Of a DNA stretch of 64,000 bases, positions 37,864-49,800 are shown piece by piece. Made by a program: the position numbers and the translations under genes. The notes under the pieces are model-generated. The model did no database searches and was not told the DNA's origin. It saw only the letters and a program-made list of their open reading frames with translations. Origin of the DNA: Scatophagus argus (lineage: Eukaryota > Chordata > Actinopteri > Scatophagidae); contig NC_058506.1 in the NCBI RefSeq assembly GCF_020382885.2, positions 22,045,318-22,109,317 of the forward strand, written 5' to 3'. Position 1 is the stretch's first letter. Every line of letters starts with the position of its first letter.

Positions 37864-40800
37864 CTCAGCGTTAAAACCAGCAGCAGAAACTGATGGCGTT
37901 CCTGCGTCCCGCCTCGCTGCAGAACGTTTTCCGAGCTGCTCACCTCGTTGTGGAAGCTGTGTCTGCACTCCAGCACGCACGTGTCGTCTGGACTCATGTC
38001 ATCGTGACAGATGATGCAGGGATCCTCGACGTTCAGCTGTGGCCGAGACACACACACACACACACACACACAGGCTTTACTCCCAGCAGCTGCTCTGCTT
38101 CGTTAAAACACTCACATCGTTAAAGTGGTTCAGCGTCCCGTCGATAACACGACAGCGACACGTTAAAGTCTGGACTCACCGCGTTTGAGTGCGTGGCTCT
38201 CGGGGCTGCGACGGTCTGCCATACGGGGGTCACCGGAGGCGGGGTGGCACACGGAGCTGGACTCCCACGTCCCACCATGTTCGCTTTGGCTGAATTAAGC
38301 TTCTCCTGAGAGGACAACACAAAACAAATGAATCAAAGTGATGTCCAGACGTCCTCACGCGTCCACATGATGGAGCAGACGGGGGACGTCTGTCAGTCCA
38401 CATTCACTGCAGGGTTTTCTCCAGGGGGGTTACATCTGAGTATGTGAGTGTCAGAATGTAAGACCAACTCCTAACTCTTCTGTAATTTTGTTTTGTGTTT
38501 CGTACATCCAATAAGATCACTGTGACGTTCACTTGCTGTCGTTTTTATTTGTTCTGAAGCACTGATGTTCCCTTTTTCTAATTATCATTCTAATTCTTTT
38601 ATTTAAATCTGTTTTACTGACACGTGAATCTGGTTTTGGGGTGAAGGTTTGCCAGGTTTACAGAGTTGGACTACAAACAGAACGTGAGCGTTTCACTGCA
38701 TGGAGGGAGTGTGTGTGTGTGTGTGTGTCTTTATGATCTCATGGGGACAAAAACCTGTTTGCACAGCTACATGTGGGGACTCACCTGCCTTATGGGGACA
38801 TGAATAACTTTTAGAGTGAAGACTTGGTTTAAGGTGAGGCTGAGTTTGAGGTTCAGGTTAAGGTCAGGGTAAAGGTCAAAGGTCAGGGTTAGGCAAGTTA
38901 TGCTTTTGGTTTGAGTAAGTCTGTAGGAAATGAATTAAGTCTATGTAATGTCCCCATTGGGCATGAAAACCTACAGTGTGTGTGTGTGTGTGTGTGTGTC
39001 GGTCCATCTGACCTGATGATCCAGGATCAGCTGGGTGACTCCACCAACCACATCGTGCAACTCCATGCTGTTCAGGCTCCCGCCGCTGGATGAACGCAAC
39101 TCCTGAATGAACCTCATCATGTCTGACCTGATCGAACACACACACACACACACACACACACTGAAGCATAAACATGGCCGCTAACCTGCACACACGAGCT
39201 AAAGAAAGTCTGAACGCTTTGTTTCCTCCTTTGTTGTGATCTGACACTAAACTAAACTACTTGATTAAAAATGAAAACAAAAAACAACTGTCTTCTAGTA
39301 GAACTTCTAAAGATTTGAGGAAGACCTTGATTATTGATAAACCTGAAACAATCAGCATAAGAGTGGATGGCAATGTTTTAAAATTTAACAATCAAACTTA
39401 TTTTGGCTCCTTTAGATTTGTGTTTGTAGTTTTAAATTGAATTAAAGACACACACTGAGACTGATGTTACCTTGTGTAGCCGGGGAAGATGGCGGCCAGG
39501 CCCTCCATGGCTTTGTCAAACACGGTGCCGTGCGGAGGCTCCGCGGTCCTGGGCGGAGGTCTGTGCTGCGCCTGAGGCGGAGCGGCCGGAGGCTCGGCTG
39601 CAGGCCGGGCGACGGTCGGGGCGGAGCTGTGGGACGAGGAAGACGGAGGGACAAACTCCTCGGCTGCTCCCGACGGCTGCGACGGGAACAGAAGGCAGCG
39701 GGCAGTTTGCATTCATGTTTTTATACATTTTATTAATCGCGACTGGCAATAAGTCAAGGATTCAAGCATTTCTGAGCACATTTTGTCAGTTTTTAACTGC
39801 AGATGACACAAATCTGCTCAGAGTCTTGACTTTTATCTTGAATTTCACTCCAATAAGCTGAGAGACGTCTTACTGGTGCAGCCGGAGGTTCAGGCTGGCT
39901 GCTGAGGCTGACAGACGGTAACTCGCCGACTCTCCTGCCGTTCTTCACCGCATCCATCTGCTCCTGGTACTGAGTCTGCGGCACAAACAGACCGACTGAA
40001 CATGTGGATCAACACATCCCACTCAGCACAGATCACAGAAACCAAATGTGGACAAAAGTCTACAGTCTACACTTTATTATTCGAATGAACTGCATGAAAC
40101 TGAAGAGTCCGATCATTCATCTCTTCTACCTCTGTGGTGGAGATTTTTGTTTCAAGCTCCTGGATGGTGGCTTTCCAGCTGCTTCTCTCCGTTTCCAGGT
40201 CTTGGTTTGGGTTTCTGGAAAAGATGCAGGACATCAGACGTGAACCGGGGCACCAGCTGGCCTCTCTGCACGAAGCCGTGATGTCACCGCTCTCACCTGT
40301 GCGCTGCTTCGTCCAGTTTGCTCAGCAGAGTCTTAGCGGTGGTCAGCTCTCTGCAGAGGCCGTACAAACCCTGATCCCGACTGCTCTCCACCACCGACAG
40401 CTGGAGGACACAAACACGACACTCAGCCAAGGTGACAAGCACACTGAGAAGAAGGACGGCAGACTCACTGAATCAGAGAGTCTGATCGGATTTTCTGGAC
40501 TACCTGAGCTGTGCGAGACCTCCTGGTAGCCGAGGCCAACCGGGCCTTATGGCGCTTGATCTCATCCTCCAGACTCATCTTCTCAGCTGCCGACTGATTG
40601 CTGGAGGAACAAGAAAAGAGTTAAGAAAAAGTGTGTGAGGCTTTTTGTCAGTTCCCGCTTCACAGTCACCTGTCGCTCACCTCAGTTCGAGGAAATCACT
40701 CAACTTGGCGTCATACTTGGCCTTCTTCTCCCGGACGTTTTGGGTAAGTCTACGACAGAGCACATCACAGAGGCGACGGTTAAGTTCACGTCCAGATGTT

Positions 40801-43800
40801 TAAATACATGACGGCGACCACCTGTGATCGGCCTCCATCTCACCTCCCGTGCTCCTCCACCAACTCTTCTATCACCACCTTGAGGGACCTCAGTGCCTCC
40901 TGGTTGGCTTTCTTCTCCTTCTGGTCCGTCTTCACCTCCTCTTCCAGCTTGTGCTGGAACAGCGCCAGTTCTTTATTGGTCACCTTGACGGGAGAAAACG
41001 ATAAGCAGGTTAGTCGTTCGGATTCAGCTCCTCACTTACAAACTCCCTCGAGCTGTAGCTGGTTGTGGACCTACTTGTATATTGGCAGTTATCTTCTGAA
41101 TGTCGTCCTCAAGGACAGCGAGGTCTTCATTGTGCTGGACGCTGACTTTGTGGCAGTCGTTCGCCATTTTCTCGATGTGCTTCTCCAGTTCCATGTTGCT
41201 CTTTTGCTTTTTATTGAGGTCACCCTGGAAGAGGAAACAAAGCCAAAAAAGGTCAACAGCAACACTCAGTAAAAGACAACAACTGGACTGACGTGTGGAG
41301 GAAACCGGTCCAAAAATGTCCTGGCTGATTTAAGTTAATTTAGAAACAAGAGACAAGTTTTCATCCAAATTTAGCTCAGAAATCTGCAAAGTAAAACCCA
41401 TCCTGTACGAGCATCAGTGAAACCTCAACCGGTAGAAAACCAAACACAAAGTTTGAGGCAAAGGCTTCCTTTGTGTTCGTCTCACATGTTCACATGACGA
41501 AGGCTGCAGCCTCCTCGTCGCTGCTCGCAGATCAGACGTTTTCCTCTGCCACCTTCCTCCTCCCCAGTGAGGCAGCAGTTTCAGTTAAGATTAATTTGCC
41601 ATTTTGTTTTCATCAATAATCCAGCCAAAACATCGTTAGACTTGATGTTTTCCCGTGTTTCCAGTCAGTCGGTGACTCCTGAAGCTGTCATGGACTCACC
41701 TGGCAGCTCTCGAAACGCTCATGAAGCTCAGTATTCACCGCCACACTCCTCATGGTCTCCTGACACGTCTGACAGAACACAAAGAGGATTTCATCGTTAC
41801 ACACAAAGCAGCCTGCATTTACATTTTTAAATATTCAATCTACTTTATTTGAAAACATCTGGTGAAACGTTGGCATTAACCTGTGCTGCTGCATCTCTCT
41901 TCAAAAAGCTTTCGTCTGTCACTGAAGCAACTTCAGCTGAAGGTGGATCACATGCTGGAACTCCACCCTCAGCCTCGGCGGAGTAGAGCTCAAGCTCCCC
42001 GTAGTTATTAGGGAAAAAATAAGGGGTTTGTTGTTGACTGTCAATGCTAATCCAATGAGACATGGGATCATGCACTATGAAAGCGACTCCATGAGCTGAG
42101 AGGCTAAACGGAGGAGCGGGGATGGAACCAAATTCATAAGGATTTGGGAGGATGGGACACACTTCACTCGGTGCACACGAGTAACCGTCCAAATAGTTTG
42201 TGAATCCAGGGGCTGGAGGGTTCGCGTAAGGATCCACTACTGCATCCACTACTGCATCCAGGTCGTCCAGATCGTCCAGACTGGCTCCCTGTTGGGTCTG
42301 CAGCAGGGAATCGGCGTACTGAGCCAGGCCGATAGACCTCCCGATCTTTATGAAGCGATGGGACTCCAGGAGGAAGAGCTCGAAGCCGCCCGCCTCCTGG
42401 ATCTTCAGCTGAGCTTCAGCTGGGAAGTTTTCCAGCTCCCCCACCAGCAGGGGGTCCTCGGGGACCAGAGGGCCGTGCTCCTCCAAGATCTGAGCAAAGT
42501 AGCTGCAGGGGCAGACAGGCATCTTAGCATTCAGAACAGAAGGAGAACATGCAGAAAGAACACACAGCAGAGGCGATCGTGAGGAACCGACCTACGCTTC
42601 ACTCACAACCTGCTGCTACGCTTCCAAACACCAAATTTAGATTTCTACAATTTGTTTTTTGAAAATCATTATTCCTCCATTTCACCTGCCGGCCTGCCTT
42701 CTCAGTCGCTCTGACCACGAACAGGTGCGTCACTGTAAGCTATGCTGCCATGCAGATTAACAGAAAAACACTGGAATTAGACTAAACAAAGACCTCTGTG
42801 CTCGTTTTAAGACATAATAATCTAAAATCCATTTCAGGGTGTTTTCCTCTCAAGGTCGCCTGCGCTCGCTGTCATCCTCGACTTCCTCACACGCTCAAAC
42901 AATTAGCCGAGTCAATTCACTCACTCATATAAAGTCTCTTTTGTTGGGTCGGGGTTGTTGTCCAAAATTTCTTCATAGTGACTTCTGTGTCTGGTGCTGT
43001 TGTACTGGTCCTCAAAATCGGCCACTTGCTCTCGAAGGTGACCGGGTATGCTGAACGGCTCGCCGGGGTCTAGGAAAGATCTGAAGAAGAAAAAGAAACA
43101 CCTCAGCTTTTATCCTGGCACTTACAACACAAACGCTGGGTGTCCGTGTGGGCGATGCAGCTTACAAAGATTCATCTTCAAAAAAGTCGTGGTCCCGCTC
43201 ATCCCTCGGAGTTACGCTTCTCGTGCCAGACCAAACAATAAGGCCCTGAGAGGAGGGACAAGAGAAACACGTCAGAGCGGCGCCTGACAGCCGTGCGATC
43301 CCTGCGAGCGTCGACCGCCGATCACATGTCTCACCTTCGGCTCTTTCGGTTTCTTTTTCCGACCTCGACTCCTCATAGGAGAATTCTGAAATGAAAGCAA
43401 ACTGAATAAAAGTGATCTCAAACCGTGAGATTTCAAGGTGCTGGAAGGAACATTTTGTTAGCTTTGCTTCTGAAGTGATCACAGAGTGAAGCTTAATGCT
43501 TAGCTGAGTTCACTTAACCACATTTTCTTCTGCTGTTTTCAGGTTCTCCAGCTGTATTATCTGCCGTCGTCTGTGCTGTCTGCACACGCGCTAAATTAAC
43601 CGACTGATCGCGATTATTTATTTCTCGCTCATTTCAAAGCCGGCATCATTTTGATTCCAACTATAAAAGGTTTTTTGGTTTACACGTCTCATCTCACTCT
43701 CAGCAAGCAAGCAACGAAGCACAACCCTCAAAGTAAAGAACTAGTCCTTTAAGTTTATACAGCTGACAACTTCAATCCAGTCAATCACCAACCCAGAAGA

Positions 43801-46800
43801 ACAAATTACGCTGTTATAATTACGTTTCTCAAGACTCACATTTTGATTTTCATCAGACTTTTTTAAAACAGAACAAAGGCCATCTGAAAAACAAAGAACA
43901 GGAAGTCACATCATGACATAAGAGCAAAATACAGCAACACAGCAATAAAGTTAGATCAAGTTAGTCAGGTTAAAACATACGTACCCATCATATCAAAATA
44001 TTCATCCAGAATAGAGTGACAGGACACATACTGATCTCTATGCTCCTCCAGAGCCCAGATAAAGAGTCTCATGTCCTGTGGTGGGGCCTGTTTTAGGTAT
44101 TCAGTCACAGTCAAGCCAGCGCTTGACAAAAGCTCCAGTCTAGAACCGAGCTTGTCTATAATCACCTCCTGCAGTGGATCAAAACTGAGCAAAAAAGCCA
44201 AGTCGAGCTGCTCCAAGTGCTCCGAGTAGCGCTCGATGAAGAGTCTGGCAGCATCCAGACCTAAAGAGAGCAGCAAGCAGGTGAGACACAGCGGCCTGTT
44301 TTCCTACAATCAATCAATCAATCAATCAATCACTTGAGCTTTGAGGAGACGCGGACTTCAGAGGAACAAATGCTGACCTGCCCTGTCGAGCTGACACGCC
44401 CAGTTGTAGAGTTTAGGGTTTAAATCCCGACAGCTACTGAGCAGCTGGACGAGGACACGAGCCCACACCCGGTTCTTCCTCTCCAGCAGCAGTTCGACCA
44501 CCTGAGCTACAGTCTCCAGCTGCTCCTGATCCCAGCACAGAATCCTCACAGCCAGCCGGTTCCCCCTGGAGGAGTCCAGCGTCAGCCAGGGCTTCAGGCA
44601 GCCGACCAGGGCCGACACGTGGAGGTTCCTCTCCTCTCTCAGCAGCTCCATGTTCTGGCTAATATGCAGGAGAACTCGATCCCTGTACAGCAGCCAGGCT
44701 GAAAACGTGACGGAGCGTTAACAAGCAGCCGGACCGAGCTTAGCTGAAGTTACTGCCAGAGTCCAAAGGTACCTTTCTGTTGAACCTGACTCGCCGAGTC
44801 TTCTGTCTTCTGCAGAATCTCACTGTCGCTCGCCCGCTTTTCTTGACACAACTGCTTATGCTGCTTCCTCCTGAGACGACGCTCTTCTTTTGATTTTAAC
44901 TTCTTCAGACTTCAAAAAAACACAACAAATCAATACATAGAAAAGGGACAATGCAATTAAAAAATAATAATGTTAAAATGAAGATACTCGACCGCCACTA
45001 CACGTCGACACCTGTGCCCGACTGTGCTCGAGTGCAGCCTCACCTTGTACATTTCTGGTTCACTTTTGGCCTCTTTGAAATCTGTGCTTTGGAGATGGGA
45101 GCTTCAAACTGAAGAGAAGGAAACTCAGGTCAACACAAAGCGAGTGACTCTCAAAGCTCGCCTCACCTGCAGAGAATCGTCTCACCTTACATTTCACCAG
45201 GCCCGTGGGACCAAAGATTTTGATACAACAGATTTGTCCGACACAGTCTGGAGTCAAACACGGATCTTGTAGGAAATCCTACAACACAAAAATAAAGCGC
45301 CAACTCAGACGGGGAGCAGGAGGGAAACCGTAAGCTGTTATGAAATCTAAACGAACCTTTTCATTCTTTTCAGAGAAAGATGACACCTTGAGGGTCTTCC
45401 AACAGGTCATGTGATATTCAACAATGCAGCTCTGACAGCAGGACATCTGAATGAAGCCCTGCATGAAGGAGCACGAATGTTTAAGATTCATCTGTGCTTT
45501 CAATAATTGTTTAAAATAAAGAACAAAATGGCTGCCATCTACCTTAAAATCTGGATCTGTGAAGTAGATTTCAGCTTTCAAATGTCCATGGCCTTTCTGA
45601 AGTCGACAAATGGCATCGGGAACAGGAGGAAATCTACACAAATCTATAACAATCTCCAAATTTTGCTAAAAAAACAGGAAAGGGTGAAAGTAAGATAACT
45701 GTCGTAAAAAATAACTGTAAAACTGTTTGTTGGACAAACACACACTGAACACGTACCTTGAAATAGTCGGGCTGTGTTTCTTTGACAATCTCTTTAGTTA
45801 AAGGCCACGTGAGTTTACCCGGCGTGATCTGATTCTTCACCATCTGCAGCGAATCTGAAAACTGCTCCAGAGCAACAGCAAACCTGCACAGACACGAATC
45901 ACATGTGTTGTACACACTGAAGCAAAGGTGTGAATGGATCACAGGAAACCGGGGGCTGCTCTACCTGTTCTCTTTGACGTAAACCCTGCCCACGGCATAG
46001 AAAACCAGACACTGAAACGTCCTCTCCTCGAACGATTTGATCCTCTCCAGAAGTCTTCGTGCTTCTCCAAGTTCCTGCATCAAACAAAGCGAGCGCACGT
46101 GTCACGACACGCCACAACACCTCAGCAGGTGACTCACTGATCAATCACATCCGTTCGCCTCACAGTAATTCATCAAAGTCTTTGATTATCGCCACTCGGA
46201 CTCACGTTTCACCCACAGCATCAGGCTGAAGTGAGTAAGAGGTTCATGTTGACCAGCTCGAAGGCTGCGATCACCCACTAACTGAAGGCTGATGAACACT
46301 GATGTGTTTGGTCCCACACGTATCGATTAAAAAGGTTAAACGGGCTTTTGTGAGTTACCTCGGGCTGGCCGATCTCCGTCAGGGCCGACGCTCGGCCATA
46401 AAGCAACAACAGCACGTCCAGCCTGGAAAGTCCAAGATCCTGAGAAGGCAAAAGGAAAACGAATCGTCACTCTGAACTCTCAGGTTTAATGTGGTTCTTA
46501 AACTGATGCGTGTAGCAATAGAAACTGAACCTGACAAATGTGAACGCACACCACCACAAACCGGAGTCATGTTGCTTTTACAGCTCAGACTAAAAGTCCT
46601 GTCACGTCACGTGCAAAATGTTTTGATTCTGAATGAATTAAATATATGAAAAGTAACAGTCTTGGCACTGGGCTGCGTGTGAGTAATGTGATTACCTTGG
46701 GTGTGGTGCTTTCCAGTAAGGCCAGCGCTCGGCTGAAGGCCTGCTCTGCGTTGCGGCTGCGCAGGTCAGCCAGAGCAGAGTGGGCGTCCTGCACCACAGA

Positions 46801-49800
46801 TCTCAACTGCGCACACACAACCGCTTTGCTGTCGTCCACCCTCTCATTCTGAACAGGAAACACATCACGGCTGATTTGGACACGCTATCAAACACGAACA
46901 ACAGCCTGAGCGAGTCAACGCTCCACTGTGCACATCCGGAGTCTGTTCCAATGGACGCCTTTTCCTGCTTTACGTCACGCAAGAGGAAGAGTCTTACCTC
47001 ATTTTCAGCACGATTTCTGTGCTTTGACTTCTTCTTTGCAGCCGTGCTTTGCTCTCCCTTCACATTCTTGGAGGAGAATTCACTGGAAGCACAGGATTTC
47101 CTATTCAGTCACACCACAACTCACTGTTGTAATCATCTGACCCTCCACTAAACCATTAAATGCATCATTTATTTATGGAGGTGAAACCAACTTGATTAAT
47201 ATTTTACTATAATCTTACATTAGAGTACAAGACTGTCAGTCCAGCTTTTCTGTCCTCAACATCTGTGCACTTTTCATGCATTTCAGAACAACAGCAGCAG
47301 CAAGGCAGGGCAGAAAGCCGGGGAGCCATTTATAGAAGCATTGTTATTCGTACTTCCACTAACCTTTTTGATGGTTTAGACTCTTTCGCATTGCTCTCTG
47401 CTTGTGCAGTCCTCTCATTTCTCCCTGGGGACAGAAAAATGATCATGAAGTCTTTAAATGCCACTGAAAGAGGAGTTCGTCTTATGCAGGACTTGACAGA
47501 GTTGGTTTAATCCGACGTGTGATCAGAGCAGACACAGCTCACACACTCGCGTGCAAACAGCAGCTCATAAAAAGACCATCAGACACAAACGGCAGGATGT
47601 GAGCGCACGTCACAAAGACAAGCGGCAGGTAGGTTTTAAAACACACTCACCTGGTTTCTTGTCCATTTTATTCTGAGAGACCTGAGACACACAAACACAG
47701 CGTATAAATGAATGTGTGTGCAAAACTGGAGATGATCATCATCAAAAGCTGCTACCAAATTTCCTCTTGTTCAATTAACACATTAAAACACTTTAAATCT
47801 AACAAAACAATCTTAAAAAAGTCTTTCACCTAAAAAACTAAATTACTCACATTACTGACATTTTCTGGTGATGTTTGCTGTAAGGCAGGAAGCCACAAAG
47901 ACTGGATATTAAGTCAGACTTAAAGACGTGACTGGACTCACCAGACTTTGACCTGCTATCTTAATGGGTGCTATGACACACACACACACACACACACACA
48001 CCTTCACAAATAGAATTCAACATTCAGTTTCGGGCGTATAAATGCCACACCTGACCTTATTCTGTGGAGCTGAGTTTGCTGTTGGCTGTGACTCTGCAGC
48101 ATGAGCTCTGCTAGCGCTCTCCGCTCTGCAGAAAGGTCGTGTTAATACAACAGATCACCAGGTTTATCAGCATTCATCGATCGTGCCCGATCACCGCGTA
48201 TGACACACGTACCTTTTACTTTGAGTTTTCTTAGGCCACCCATCTGAAAACAAAGCACAGCAGTTCTGAGTCGTGAGGACCATCAAACTAAACTATGCAG
48301 ATTAGTAAATAACAAGTGTTAAGTTCCTCCATCATTTCCATACACCTGCTCACATTTAAAGCGTGTGAGATTTAAATGAGAGGATGTGGACATGACGGGA
48401 CGCAGAGGCCGTTTACTCACACCACAGTGATTCTGTCCCAGTCGAGCCATTTGTGGCTGAGACGGACAAGAACGTAAACATGTGAAAATACCGTTGGGGT
48501 CTGCCATTTCAGTGGTGAACTTCAGGTGCTGCTGTTCCAGGTTTTTCAATCCCTCCTGGTCGTCCTTACACAGACTCTGGGCCGAACTGTTGGCTTCAAA
48601 TGCCATCCTGACTTCTCCCAGGCAGAACAAAGCCTCGCAGTAGCGGTAATGACCCTGCGGACAAACCGAGCGTTAACTCTCAACGCCGTTAGCTCTGTGA
48701 CGTCTGGATCAGCGCCACAGCTCACGCCGCTCGACTGGCTCGCCACACAACATGACAGTAACCGGATCATATCAGAGATGAGTACCTTAGCCCACAGCGG
48801 TTTTATCAGAGTAGCTCGTTTTCCATCACCGACGGCTTTTCTGTAAAATCAAGCATTCATGTTGAGGTTAAAACATTTCTAAAGCCTTGTAGCTCTTATG
48901 AGCACCAGCATGAAAACCAAGAGTCAAACACCCACATTTCATCACCCCGAGCGACTGTGACGACGGTAAGCGCAGATGAAAAGCACTCCTGAGGATTACT
49001 TTACTTTTAAGGTTAACGTGTGACCAGGCTGATTTACACAACTCAAACCGAAATTAATATGACGTGTTTGAGTTAGCAGGTTTCCACCGGCTTTGTGCAT
49101 TAAAAAATACTTTGTGTAAATACAGAAGAAAGACTCAACCTCAGCCTGTAAATCATGACAGACTCCACTGAAGTGGAATCATCTCGTCTTCTTCTGTCGT
49201 GTTGTGTATAAACTACCTTCAAATGTTAAACTCACTCTCATCTTTTCATCTGATCAGGTCCAACATCATCTCTGCTGACCCTGGCTGCCCCACTGCACAT
49301 GTTTACAGATGAAACATGCAGAGTAAGTGTTAAATATAAATAAAGGAATTCTGTTACTTACAGATATTCCTTACAGCGGATATGGCACAGGGCTCTATTT
49401 CCATAAATGATGTGGTTGTCAGGGCTGGATGGAGAAGAAATCCATTTCAGTTCCAAAAGCACTCAGATTTACCAAAGTATCTGTCACACCCATACAATCT
49501 AATATCCTGCAATGCATCCTGTTTTTGTGAAACTTGTGAGGCAAAGACACTTGATGTTAAATTGCTACTTACTAATGTTTGATGGCTTTGGAATAAAACC
49601 TCACAGCGTCTTTATACTGCTGCCTCTGAAAGCTCTCATTTCCTTTCCTTTTCATTTCTTCACTTTTCTGAAGGAGGAACGTGACAAACCAAATTTTTAC
49701 TTTCACAGGAACAGAAACAAAAGCTGCCACTTTCTGTAAGACGATGGGATAAACAGTAAACACGTAAAGACATTTCAGCAGGTCATCGCAAGACCAACGC

